A DNA stretch of 42,346 nucleotides, from contig CALKCU010000017.1 of the NCBI GenBank assembly GCA_938083005.1, positions 1 through 42,346 on the forward strand. Reading direction: 5' to 3'. This DNA is from an uncultured Sulfolobales archaeon. Lineage in GTDB: Archaea > Thermoproteota > Thermoprotei_A > Sulfolobales > NBVN01. The notes beneath the pieces are model-generated. The model worked only from the letters and a program-made list of their open reading frames with translations, was not told the DNA's origin and did no database searches. Positions within the stretch are counted from its first letter, which is position 1. Every line of letters starts with the position of its first letter. This document shows, in pieces, positions 6,681-14,600 of the stretch. The position numbers and the translations under genes are program-made.

Positions 6681-9344
6681 CTAGCGCGCGCCCCTGGAGT
6701 ACAGGTCCAGGGGTAGCGCGCCCGCGACCTCGTCCCAGGAGATGCTGAGAGGTATCAGCAGCTGCTCCAGGGTCGACCTGGCCACCTTCATGTACTCGTC
6801 GATGTCTATCTCATCTACCCTCGCGAGCTGGACCGGCTTGACCTTCTCTCTCCCCTTAACCTTTACGTAGTATATCACGTCGCCAGGCTTGACCTGCCTG
6901 CCGTAGGCTAGCAGCATCCTCGCGGCCTTAACGTGGGGCCCCTCAGACTTGTACTCGCTCAGGTCCTTGCTCAGCTCGTTGCTGTAGGCGACGTCCTCTA
7001 GCGAGAGGTCCTTGTTCTTGAGCTTGAGGTAGAGAGACCTTATAGACTCCTTAACCCTCTCCTTGACCGCTTCTATCGAGCCCACGCTCGGTTCGATAGT
7101 CTTGAGGGCGTCGACCACCTGGATGAAGGTGCTCTTGACTATCTCCGGGACGTTCCTCTTCTTCCCCAGGAGGCCCTTGACGTCTACACCGCCGTCCTCC
7201 CTAACTCCGATGTAGTTCTTCTTCAGGGCGAAGGCCACGTGCCTATACACCTTGTCCACCTCGATCTCCAGCTTGAACTTCTCCGAGACCTCCCTGACCA
7301 GGTTCTCGAGAGCCTCCTTGTCTGGGTTCCACACGAAGAGGGAGTCCGTATCCCCGTATAGCACCCTCAGGCCGAACTTCTCGGCTATGCTCAGCGTAGA
7401 GGTGATGACGTGCCTCCCTATGGCTGTCACGGACTCGGCTAGCGCTGGCGTGTAGAAGGGAAAGCTCGCGTGGCCGAAGACGCCGTAGCTAGCGTTTATG
7501 AACACCTTGATCGCGGACTGAACCACTTCGTACCAGCTCCTGAGCTCCTCCGGAAGGCTCTTGTCCTTCGCCAGCTTCTTGTATACCCTGACCCTGAAGT
7601 CTCTCAGGATAGATATCATCTGCGACGTTACCCCCTCGAAGTCTGCGCACACTCTGTGGAGAGTGTGACCCGACTCGTCTCTCACGTCGACGAGCTTCTT
7701 GCACACGCCCTGCGGGGGATCCACAGTCTCGTAGCTGAGGTTCCAGACCACCATGATGGAGGGATACAGGGAGGCGAAGTCTAGCACGGTAACGTTGAAG
7801 TAAACCCCGGAGACGGGCTCGATGACTATGGCCCCGGCGAACCTCTTCCCGAGCCTGGACGTGGTCTTGACCTCGCCCTTTAGCGAGAGGATGTCAGACT
7901 GATTGGGTATCAGATAACCCCTCCTCCTGTGCTCCCAGAAGAGCAGACTCTTGACCCAAGCTGAGACCTTGCGCCTGGTGACCTCTTCGAGGCCCAGCTT
8001 GGATACGCGCATTATCAAGACCATGAGCTTCCAAACCAGCTTGTTGTTGGAAGTAACGAGCTTCAGCGTGAGCTCCGCATCTCCCAGGTTGTACCTCACT
8101 AGGTCGCACAGGGATAGTGCGGAGACCCCCATCTCTATCTTCACCTTCGACTCCCCCAGGAGGGCTTTAGCTATGGCGTCGAGGGTCTTTTCCTTGTACG
8201 CCGAGCCGAAGGCGTAGTTCTGCACGGCCTCTATGTCGAAGAACCTGAAGAGGTCTACGTGGACTCCGTGCCTCAGCGTTACGTAGTCCTCTACGACCTC
8301 GAACGGTATCACGAACCTCTCTATCCCCAAGACTAGGGCCCTGTTGACTATGTAGGGCAGGTCGAAGGAGTCCCCGTTGAAGGTCAGGACTACGTGGTAG
8401 GACTCGACGGCCCTGAAGAGCTCTAGCAGGAGAGACCTCTCGTCCTCGAAGAGCTCGACCGTACAGTCCTTGGGGAGGGACCTTGGATCCCCGAGTTCCA
8501 TCTGCCTAGCTAGGACGAGGACCCTCTTTAGGCCGTCGGAACCCACCATGGCCACGCTTATTACGGGGTAGTTCGCCTCCTCGGGATCCGGAACGCGGGT
8601 CTCCACCGGGGTGTACACTTCTATGTCGATCGCGAGGATCTTAGGCTCCGGCGGCTTCTCCTCGAAGAGCTCCGCGAACTCCATGAAGTAGCTCCTCCTC
8701 TCGGGGGGATGCCCCTCGGTGAGCTTAGACAGGAGAGCCATGGTGCTCTCGCTTATCCTAACCTTGTTGCGGACTATCCTCCCGCTCTCTACGGTGTATC
8801 TCATGCCTGGTACGAGCTGCAGATCGTACACGTAGTTCTGATGATACTTTATCTTAGCCTCGTAGGCCTTGTTGACGTAGTTTCTAAGCTCCCTCACGGC
8901 TAGAGGGTCCTTGGTCACAACCTTCGTTAGGGTGACGCGCCTCATCCTGAGCAGGTCCATCCTCTCGACTAGCTCGAAGGAGTCGAAAGACTCGTGCTCG
9001 ACGATCTTCCTGTTGCCGGCTAGCTCCTCGGGGGGAGAGTCCGTGAGGAAGTACGGCTTGTGTCCCGCAGGGTCGAAGACTATGTAAGTCTTACCGTCCT
9101 CCTCGGAGTAGAACTTCATGTAGGCCCTGCCGTGTTCGCCAGAGTAATAGGTTCCGAGGAGGTATGCTCCGCTTACCCTGTTCGCCACCTCGTACGGTAT
9201 TGGGGTGGCAGAGCTGCCGCTGCCCAGGATCCTCGGGCTGATCCTCACCTTTACTGTGACGTTTCCTAGCTCTCTGACTACGGTCTTCACGGCGTAGGCT
9301 TCGAGACTGCTCGAACCCCCTCCGCTACCCTGGTTCCACCGCAA
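6681..9344 (-). CDS. Family B DNA polymerase (PolB1-like)
   Basis: This is an 887-residue replicative-type DNA polymerase with proofreading. The 3'-5' exonuclease motifs are Exo I (AIDIE, 238-242), Exo II (TFNGDSFDLPY, about 318-329) and Exo III (YNLGDAEL, about 418). Polymerase motif A is DFASLYPSI followed by WNLSYETVD (about 535-555). Motif B is KVFINASYG (about 615) and motif C is YGDTDSLF (about 665). All catalytic acidic residues are present. The WNLSYETVD stretch resembles crenarchaeal PolB1. The first possible start is TTG at 9344, just inside a TAG stop in frame; the N-terminal Gly/Ser-rich stretch may be untranslated if a later codon is used. A TATA box at 9374-9387 predicts a leader of about 11 bases. 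It appears to be transcribed alone. Confidence 0.95.
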   Translation of the reverse strand: MRWNQGSGGGSSSLEAYAVKTVVRELGNVTVKVRISPRILGSGSSATPIPYEVANRVSGAYLLGTYYSGEHGRAYMKFYSEEDGKTYIVFDPAGHKPYFLTDSPPEELAGNRKIVEHESFDSFELVERMDLLRMRRVTLTKVVTKDPLAVRELRNYVNKAYEAKIKYHQNYVYDLQLVPGMRYTVESGRIVRNKVRISESTMALLSKLTEGHPPERRSYFMEFAELFEEKPPEPKILAIDIEVYTPVETRVPDPEEANYPVISVAMVGSDGLKRVLVLARQMELGDPRSLPKDCTVELFEDERSLLLELFRAVESYHVVLTFNGDSFDLPYIVNRALVLGIERFVIPFEVVEDYVTLRHGVHVDLFRFFDIEAVQNYAFGSAYKEKTLDAIAKALLGESKVKIEMGVSALSLCDLVRYNLGDAELTLKLVTSNNKLVWKLMVLIMRVSKLGLEEVTRRKVSAWVKSLLFWEHRRRGYLIPNQSDILSLKGEVKTTSRLGKRFAGAIVIEPVSGVYFNVTVLDFASLYPSIMVVWNLSYETVDPPQGVCKKLVDVRDESGHTLHRVCADFEGVTSQMISILRDFRVRVYKKLAKDKSLPEELRSWYEVVQSAIKVFINASYGVFGHASFPFYTPALAESVTAIGRHVITSTLSIAEKFGLRVLYGDTDSLFVWNPDKEALENLVREVSEKFKLEIEVDKVYRHVAFALKKNYIGVREDGGVDVKGLLGKKRNVPEIVKSTFIQVVDALKTIEPSVGSIEAVKERVKESIRSLYLKLKNKDLSLEDVAYSNELSKDLSEYKSEGPHVKAARMLLAYGRQVKPGDVIYYVKVKGREKVKPVQLARVDEIDIDEYMKVARSTLEQLLIPLSISWDEVAGALPLDLYSRGAR

Positions 9345-9373
9345 AGCTTTCTTCTAGCATCATCTACCCAGGC

Positions 9374-9387
9374 AAAATATTAAAAAC
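9374..9387 (-). promoter_or_regulatory. TATA box of polB
   Basis: GTTTTTAATATTTT on the minus strand is the most AT-rich element here. It is centred about 26 bases from a predicted start near 9355, just ahead of the TTG codon at 9344. Confidence 0.5.
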
Positions 9388-9510
9388 GCTACGAGGCTCT
9401 TGCTCGAGCCTAGCTCCTCGCCGCACGTTCCGGATCGCTGCGGTCGAGCGCGGATCGCCAGACGTCGGCGGAGGGGGATGGAAGCTGGGTCGGGGAACCT
9501 CAACTCACGA

Positions 9511-9903
9511 TTAGAATGCCGAGAAGAGTTCGGGACAAATACTGCATGCCGCGGGGTCTATCTCAGGCTCGAGCCTCTGGTGGTAGCCACAGAAATGCTT
9601 TCCGCTTAGCGCGCGGAAGGCTATCCGGAGTAGCTCCACCTCAATCTCGTACTGACTCATATCCCCGCGGACTATCTCGGTAGCCAGCCTCCTCAGCTCG
9701 CTCATCAGCTCAGGCTTCCCGGATACCTCAACCATCGCTCCCCGCTCGCGGTGGAGGTACCTGGAGACGGCTGACGGCGATATCCCAAGCTTTCTGGCTA
9801 CCTCCACTCTGCTTAGCTTGAGCTCCTCGTGCATCACCTCGGTGAGGGCCCTCTTGAGCGCCGGGATGATATACCTGTGGCATAGCTCGAGGACGGAACT
9901 CAT
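9511..9903 (-). CDS. HTH transcriptional regulator with C-terminal cysteine cluster
   Basis: This 130-residue protein has an N-terminal Xre-like helix-turn-helix: LSRVEVARKLGISPSAVSRYL at about 29-49. It ends in a cysteine-containing tail (CGYH about 105, then C-SIC about 121-124) that could bind a metal or a redox centre. It resembles the conserved archaeal regulators of COG2522. It begins 10 bases after the DUF438/PAS gene, so the two are very probably one operon. This suggests that the PAS protein senses something and the regulator acts on DNA, but the target is unknown. The start ATG at 9903 gives a complete HTH. Confidence 0.75.
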   Translation of the reverse strand: MSSVLELCHRYIIPALKRALTEVMHEELKLSRVEVARKLGISPSAVSRYLHRERGAMVEVSGKPELMSELRRLATEIVRGDMSQYEIEVELLRIAFRALSGKHFCGYHQRLEPEIDPAACSICPELFSAF

Positions 9904-9913
9904 GGTCGGATCG

Positions 9914-11218
9914 CTAGAGCACCATTACCTTCTTCATTACCTCTTCCGGGTTCCTGAGGATCTCGGTGAAGTCCTCGACTACCTCCAGGGTCCCCAGGTA
10001 CCTTCCGTCGTCGCTCCTAACTGCGGCTACGATGACCCTCACGATCCTGTCACCGATCCTGGTCCAGAACTCCCTAAAGTCGGCCTCCCCCTTCTTCAGC
10101 CTCTCCACGTTGACCTTGACCATGGACTCGAGTCTCGGTGCGTGACAGAAGAGTAGCCTCCGGCCCAGTATGGTCTTGACCCTGACGAACCCCTTCGCGA
10201 ACCTGCTCTTACTGAAGAACCTGATCCTATCGTCGGCGTCGGCGTAAGTGATCTCTAACGGGAGGGACTTGAATATGGCGTCTACCTCCTCCGCGCTCAG
10301 GAACCCCGTGCTCAGCTCGATGTCCCCGGGCCTCCTGATCTCGTAGGCGTCCGGCTCCAGTCCTCTGAGCGCCATCTCCCTAAACTCGGGCGGCAGAGCT
10401 CTCACCTGCTCCTCCCTCACCTCCGGGACTATCTCGTAAGGCATCACCGGCTTAGCTTTCGGCGTCCACTCGGCTGTCACCGGGACTAGGTAGCCTATCT
10501 CCTCGGCCATCTCCTTGACCGCCGCCCACTCGCCCTCGGTGAGGAGAACCCATACCGCTGGGAACAGTATCCTGCTCTCCCTGAACACCAGCTCGCTGAT
10601 CTCCTCGGATAGCTCGAGAGCTTTGCTAGCGACCTCCTCCGCCGCATTCCTGCCTTCCGCCGCGTTCTCGAGGATCCTCCTGAGCTCCCTGAGCTTGACT
10701 ATTATCTGGTCCTCGCGAGCCCACATGACTCTGGGCACGGCCACTATGCCCCTCCTCTCCAGGTAGGGGAACACCAGCATCTGCAACTTCACGTAGTGCT
10801 TCCTCAGGCCCCTGAGCTCGCCGACTATCCTCGAGAGCTCGCCGAGGTGCTTGCCGAGCTCCTCTCCCGAGGATCCGAGGACCGCGTTGGCGTAGAGGCT
10901 TAAGAGCTCGGCCCACCTGAGTATTAGCTCGTTCTCCCTCATTAGGAGGTCGAGGGGGTGCCCCTCCGGGACTCCCTTTAAAGTCCTGGAGGCGAGGTGC
11001 TCCCTGAAGAGCCTGACGTGCAGATCGCACAGCTTCGCTATCTCAGCTATCGAGACTCCCTCCCTCACCAGCCTCTGCTCTATCAGCACGATCTCGAACG
11101 GAGACACGCGGGACAGCGTTTCCCTGAACTCTCTGCTCAACTGCTCGGGGTCCGCGCCCTCGTGTATCTTCTTGAGCAGGGACTTGACCAGCTCGACCTT
11201 CGCGTCTTCGTTTGACAT
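9914..11218 (-). CDS. DUF438 / hemerythrin-like / PAS-domain protein
   Basis: This 434-residue protein has the three-part plan of COG2461. An N-terminal DUF438 region contains EIAKLCDLHVRLFREHL (about 69-85) and PEGHPLDLL. A hemerythrin-like four-helix region follows (about 90-240; HYVKLQMLVFPYLERRGI, VPRVMWAREDQI). A PAS domain lies near the end (about 300-420). Such proteins are thought to be intracellular sensors. In relatives the helices carry metal-binding histidines, for example VMW-x-x-HD. Here that histidine is Glu (MWAREDQ) and the usual EH of the first helix is EN, so an iron site may be absent. ATG 11218 lies about 9 bases after the predicted transcript start. The downstream HTH gene is probably co-transcribed. 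Confidence 0.8.
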   Translation of the reverse strand: MSNEDAKVELVKSLLKKIHEGADPEQLSREFRETLSRVSPFEIVLIEQRLVREGVSIAEIAKLCDLHVRLFREHLASRTLKGVPEGHPLDLLMRENELILRWAELLSLYANAVLGSSGEELGKHLGELSRIVGELRGLRKHYVKLQMLVFPYLERRGIVAVPRVMWAREDQIIVKLRELRRILENAAEGRNAAEEVASKALELSEEISELVFRESRILFPAVWVLLTEGEWAAVKEMAEEIGYLVPVTAEWTPKAKPVMPYEIVPEVREEQVRALPPEFREMALRGLEPDAYEIRRPGDIELSTGFLSAEEVDAIFKSLPLEITYADADDRIRFFSKSRFAKGFVRVKTILGRRLLFCHAPRLESMVKVNVERLKKGEADFREFWTRIGDRIVRVIVAAVRSDDGRYLGTLEVVEDFTEILRNPEEVMKKVMVL

Positions 11219-11249
11219 GTGTCACACCAAGAAGTGCACGGGCTCCGGG

Positions 11250-11257
11250 TTTATAAG
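11250..11257 (-). promoter_or_regulatory. TATA box of the DUF438-HTH operon
   Basis: CTTATAAA on the minus strand is placed so that transcription would start near 11227, with ATG at 11218. Confidence 0.55.
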
Positions 11258-11305
11258 CTTTACCTCGGTGGCACGCCCAACACCGAAGCGCGGTTTGGAG
11301 ATGCT

Positions 11306-12094
11306 TTAGCGGTCGAGTTCTACGGACAGGTCGGTGCTGGCGAGCACTACCCACCCGTCGCCAGCGAGGTAGAAGCTCACGGCCCTGAGCTCGACCCCCC
11401 TCTCTAGAGCGTACTCCAGGACTTCCGGAATCTCGGGGTCTCCGGCTCTGTTCGGCCTGAAGGACGATACGTTGGGCAGGGACGCTATGAACACCACTAA
11501 GGGTCTGTAGCCCTGAGCGAGGTCGGCCAAGGTCCTTATCTGTCTCCTGCCCCTAGCGGTCGGACAGTCCGGGTAGGACGCGTAGCTGCCGCCGATCCTC
11601 AGGACGGCGCTCTTCAGCTCCGCTAGCCTCAGACCCTCCGGGCACCTCAGAATGTAGTCGATGACCTCTCCTCCCAGTCTGAAGTTCCTCCTGTAGACCC
11701 CACAACCGGGGGAGAGCCAGGTCAGAAGGCCCCTGCTCAGCAGGTGCTCGAAGACCCTGCTCTGAGTGATGGTGTCCACGATAGCGTAGCCGCCCGCGTC
11801 CTCCACCGCCACGAGCCTGTACCTAAGCCTCGGCCCACCTATGGGAGCGCACAAACCCCTCCTGCCCGGGACTAGGTAGTCGAGAAGCCTCCCGGTGTTG
11901 GTCAGGTGAGCCAGATCGTGCTCGCCGCGCACGTTGACAGCGACGACGAACCTGTTTACTCTGCTCACTACTCGGCACTCAACGAGGTCCCCCAGCCTGA
12001 AGAGCTTGAGCAAAGTCGGCACCGCGGGTCGCGCGACCCGGCTAGACTGCGCTCGATCCCAATTAACCTCGGTGCTCAGGTGGGGGTCCTCCAC
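11306..12094 (-). CDS. sfsA: SfsA family protein (sugar fermentation stimulation homologue)
   Basis: SfsA family members have an N-terminal OB-like DNA-binding fold and a C-terminal nuclease-like fold; their physiological role is uncertain. Family signatures are clear: AHLTNTGRLLDYLVPG, a DT pair, ELKSAVL with the E-x-K of the nuclease-like core, and YPDCPTARGRRQIRTL followed by a hydrophobic strand (PLVVFIASLPNVSSFRPN). The longest reading starts at GTG 12094, giving 262 residues. Family homology begins only at about residue 28 (LKLFRLGDLVECRVVSRVNRF). A TATA element near 12107 would start the transcript near 12081, so a later start such as GTG 12022 is more likely. It is divergent from the M20 peptidase gene with almost no spacer. 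Confidence 0.85.
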   Translation of the reverse strand: MEDPHLSTEVNWDRAQSSRVARPAVPTLLKLFRLGDLVECRVVSRVNRFVVAVNVRGEHDLAHLTNTGRLLDYLVPGRRGLCAPIGGPRLRYRLVAVEDAGGYAIVDTITQSRVFEHLLSRGLLTWLSPGCGVYRRNFRLGGEVIDYILRCPEGLRLAELKSAVLRIGGSYASYPDCPTARGRRQIRTLADLAQGYRPLVVFIASLPNVSSFRPNRAGDPEIPEVLEYALERGVELRAVSFYLAGDGWVVLASTDLSVELDR

Positions 12095-12102
12095 AGCTTC
12101 GA

Positions 12103-12111
12103 CTTTTTATG
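12103..12111. promoter_or_regulatory. AT-rich element between divergent sfsA and M20 genes
   Basis: CTTTTTATG on the plus strand (ATAAAAAG on the minus) is the only AT-rich tract between the two divergent genes. It overlaps the longest possible start codon of the M20 gene. If it is the TATA box for both sides, real starts lie further in: near GTG 12133 (plus) and at or below 12081 (minus). Confidence 0.4.
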
Positions 12112-13476
12112 AGCTCCGCTAACCCAGTGTCGGTGTCCCAGTTGGGCGCGGAGCAGCGGGTGATCGAGCTGCTGGAGGTTCTCGTATCGTACAACACTGT
12201 GAACGACCCGGAGAGGGGGATCAAGCCCCCAAGGGACATCGCGGACTTCGTCTCCGAGTGGCTAGACAAGCGCGGCATCTACTCGGAGGTGGTGGAGTCC
12301 AGCGGTTACTACAGCGTCCTCGGCCTCCTAGGTAGGGAGCCTCCCTGCGTGGGGTTCATGGCCCACCTAGACACGGTCCCGGTCGTGCCCGAGAGGTGGA
12401 GCTACAACCCCTTCAGGTTGACCGTTGTCGGCGGCAGGGCCTACGGGAGGGGAGCGCTGGACGACAAGTCGAACGTGGCGTCCATCCTCCTAGCCCTCGA
12501 GAAGCTCAAAGAGTCCGGGACCGACTGCGGCATAGTGTTCGCGTTTACCGGAGACGAGGAGGTGGGCGGGGCTAACGGTGCTTACATCGTTTCCCAGAGG
12601 CTGAAGTCCGCCGGTCTCCTCCCGAGGTACCTAGTGAACGGGGACGGGGTCGGCATGGTCCCGATAGTGAGGAGGAGGAAGGCGTTCAGCGCAGAGGTCC
12701 TCTCTCGGTCGAGGAAGACTTCGGTCAGGGGCGTGGTCAAGACCGCTAGGTTTTCCGCGTACTACCCGGTGTCTCAGCATGCCCACGCAGCCTACTTCGT
12801 GAGCGGGGCCGACTCCCACCCACTGATAGCGGCTTCGATCTTCACCAGGGAGACTGGTGCGCTCCTCAGGAGCGTCCGGGGGCGGTTCCTGAAGTCCAAC
12901 GTGGTCCCCTCTGAAGTGGAGGTCGAATACGTGGTCCCGGACCCCTCGGGCGACGAGGTGGAGGTGGACGAGGGGCTCACGGAGCTCGTGAAAGCCGTAT
13001 TACCCCTAGTCAAGGCCCCTCTCAGGACGAGAGCGTTCAGCGAGTACGGAGTCAGCGCTACTCCAAACGTCTACGAGTTTTCGCAGGGCTACCACAGAGT
13101 AGTCATCGACGTCCGCGCAATGGCTTTGAAAGAGGACGTGGAGGAGTCCCTGAGGGAGGTAGTAAAGGAGTTCCTACCCGCAGCGGACATCAGGGTCAGG
13201 ACTGACGTCGGTAGCTACATGTGCACTCCACCGGACTCCAGGGTCGTCCAAGCGCTGACCGCGTCGCTCAGGGAGGTAGGGGTAAGCCCGCACTTAGCCG
13301 AGGGCGCCGGAGCGAGCGACTCCAGGTACTTCGTTCCCCTCGGCGTCGAAGCGGTGGACATAGGTCCCAGGGGCGGCAACATGCATGGAGACGACGAGTA
13401 CGTGGAGCTGGACTCCCTCGCGCTAATGCCAGTAGTCTACTACAGAACCGCGGAGAGGTTATCCGGGGGAGTCTAA
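12109..13476 (+). CDS. M20 family metallopeptidase / deacylase (DapE-ArgE type)
   Basis: This 455-residue zinc-dependent hydrolase of the M20 family cleaves amide bonds of small N-acylated amino acids or dipeptides in the cytosol. Metal and catalytic motifs are visible: FMAHLDTVP (first His and catalytic Asp), GRGALDDKSN (bridging Asp) and FAFTGDEEVGG (catalytic Glu pair). Near the C-terminus come GASDSRYF and a final MHGDDEYVEL with the last His ligand. The dimerisation domain lies between about 185 and 340. The substrate cannot be decided; DapE, ArgE, LysK and carboxypeptidase G2-like enzymes share these motifs. Possible starts are ATG 12109 or GTG 12127/12133. The gene stands alone between divergent sfsA and the tRNA. 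Confidence 0.85.
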   Translation: MSSANPVSVSQLGAEQRVIELLEVLVSYNTVNDPERGIKPPRDIADFVSEWLDKRGIYSEVVESSGYYSVLGLLGREPPCVGFMAHLDTVPVVPERWSYNPFRLTVVGGRAYGRGALDDKSNVASILLALEKLKESGTDCGIVFAFTGDEEVGGANGAYIVSQRLKSAGLLPRYLVNGDGVGMVPIVRRRKAFSAEVLSRSRKTSVRGVVKTARFSAYYPVSQHAHAAYFVSGADSHPLIAASIFTRETGALLRSVRGRFLKSNVVPSEVEVEYVVPDPSGDEVEVDEGLTELVKAVLPLVKAPLRTRAFSEYGVSATPNVYEFSQGYHRVVIDVRAMALKEDVEESLREVVKEFLPAADIRVRTDVGSYMCTPPDSRVVQALTASLREVGVSPHLAEGAGASDSRYFVPLGVEAVDIGPRGGNMHGDDEYVELDSLALMPVVYYRTAERLSGGV

Positions 13477-13534
13477 GCGCGGAACCCCCCGAATCCCCCA
13501 AAGCCGGGAGGTCTGATCGAGAAGGAAGGGCTGA

Positions 13535-13548
13535 GAGCTTATAAGCTC
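13535..13548 (+). promoter_or_regulatory. Palindromic TATA box of the initiator tRNA gene
   Basis: GAGCTTATAAGCTC is a perfect 14-bp palindrome with TTATAA at its centre. Transcription is expected near 13567, leaving a leader of about 17 bases before the tRNA at 13584. Confidence 0.6.
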
Positions 13549-13583
13549 CGAACTGATACTAAGACCAACTGGGGGGTCAAGGC

Positions 13584-13678
13584 AGCGGGGTGGGGTAGCC
13601 TGGTAGCCCGCGGGGCTCATATGGGGTAGCCCCTGTGAGACCCCGAGGTCGGTGGTTCAAATCCACCCCCCGCTACCA
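13584..13678 (+). tRNA. Initiator tRNA-Met (CAT) with an 18-base intron and encoded CCA
   Basis: A full cloverleaf can be drawn. The acceptor AGCGGGG (13584-13590) pairs with CCCCGCT (13668-13674), with discriminator A and encoded CCA at 13676-13678. The D stem is GGGT/GCCC, the anticodon stem CGGGG (13611-13615)/CCCCG (13641-13645), the variable loop AGGTC, and the T arm GGTGG-TTCAAAT-CCACC. The loop reads CTCATA then, after an intron at 13622-13639 (TGGGGTAGCCCCTGTGAG), A; spliced it is CTCATAA with anticodon CAT at 13618-13620. The A1:T72 pair and three G:C pairs at the base of the anticodon stem are hallmarks of initiator tRNA. The intron is at the canonical 37/38 site and can fold with the anticodon (CTCA:TGAG, GGGG:CCCC) into a relaxed bulge-helix-bulge. 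Confidence 0.95.
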
Positions 13679-13769
13679 CCCCCCGCCACTTTCTCCTAAG
13701 CCGCGTTCTCAGGGAGTTGCTGAAAGCCTTTGAAGTCGGTCAGGGACCCCGCGGGAGCCTCCGGGCCGA

Positions 13770-13785
13770 GAGTTTTTAAAAACTC
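13770..13785 (+). promoter_or_regulatory. Palindromic TATA box of the HTH/PRTase-like regulator
   Basis: GAGTTTTTAAAAACTC is a perfect 16-bp palindrome around a TATA core. Transcription is expected near 13803, so ATG 13808 is almost leaderless. The symmetry suits binding by a dimeric regulator, possibly the product of the gene itself. Confidence 0.6.
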
Positions 13786-13807
13786 CCAGGCTACCAGAGC
13801 GGTCGAG

Positions 13808-14536
13808 ATGGGCGAAGAGGCTGTCCACCCACTGAGACGAGACGTCAAAGTACTCGCCATGAAGCTTCTCTCAGCCCTGAAGGACTTCTACACGTTCAAG
13901 GAGCTAGAGGATATTCTAGGAGTGCCCTACCAGATGCTGTGGAGGTACACTAGCTTCCTGACGACGCCCGAGGAGGGGACGGCGAAGAGGTTGATGCAGG
14001 TAATCAGGGAGAGGAAGCTGGTAGAGAGCGCCTTCGAGAGGAGCTTCGCGAAGGCTAGGGACCTGAGCGACATATGGAGCGCGGTCAAGAACATAGGCTT
14101 CCTCGATCTCGTTGCCTTCGAGACCCTGGAGCTCCTAAACGGCGAGGGCGTAGACGGCGTGCTGGCCTTCCCCGAGGAGTCGGGAATGCTGGGCGCGGTG
14201 ATAGCCCACTGGACCAGGGGAGACGTCTGCGTGACGACGAGGGCCGTCTCTCTCGGCGAGGCCCTGGTAGAGTACTACAGGGACGGCTCCATGGGGCTGA
14301 ACTTCATAGCAGTGAGCAGGGGCTGTATCCCCAAGAGGGGGAAGATCGTGCTGGCGACCCTCCTGCTCAACAACAGAGAGCTGCTGGAAGCCGCGGTGAC
14401 CCTGGTCAGAAAGAGCGGGGCCCAGCCGGTAGCTCTCGTAGCAGTGTTCGCCGCCGGGGAGGGCTGGGAGAAGACCGTCGAGAGCCTGGGTCTGCACAGG
14501 TTCAAGATCTTTAGGTGCCTCACGATAAACCGCTAG
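13808..14536 (+). CDS. HTH regulator with phosphoribosyltransferase-like domain
   Basis: The protein has an N-terminal helix-turn-helix (FYTFKELEDILGVPYQMLWRYTSFLT) followed by a domain resembling type I phosphoribosyltransferases. That domain includes GVDGVLAFPEESGMLGAVIAHWTRGDVCVTTRAVSLGEAL and a late strand-loop (GKIVLATLLLNNRELLEAAVTLV). Archaeal proteins of this plan, such as GfcR and PyrE-like regulators, are transcription factors thought to sense phosphoribosyl metabolites. In active enzymes the late loop carries an acidic pair and Gly/Thr-rich PRPP contacts; here it reads LATLLLNNREL, so catalysis is unlikely. A longer reading starts at TTG 13730, but the TATA palindrome at 13770-13785 points to ATG 13808, giving 242 residues. 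The nearby palindrome suggests autoregulation (inference). Confidence 0.7.
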   Translation: MGEEAVHPLRRDVKVLAMKLLSALKDFYTFKELEDILGVPYQMLWRYTSFLTTPEEGTAKRLMQVIRERKLVESAFERSFAKARDLSDIWSAVKNIGFLDLVAFETLELLNGEGVDGVLAFPEESGMLGAVIAHWTRGDVCVTTRAVSLGEALVEYYRDGSMGLNFIAVSRGCIPKRGKIVLATLLLNNRELLEAAVTLVRKSGAQPVALVAVFAAGEGWEKTVESLGLHRFKIFRCLTINR

Positions 14537-14600
14537 CGCGCCGGTGGCTTATAGCTTCTACCTCCGAAAAGCCGAAATAGCTTAGGCCGAGTGCACCCCG

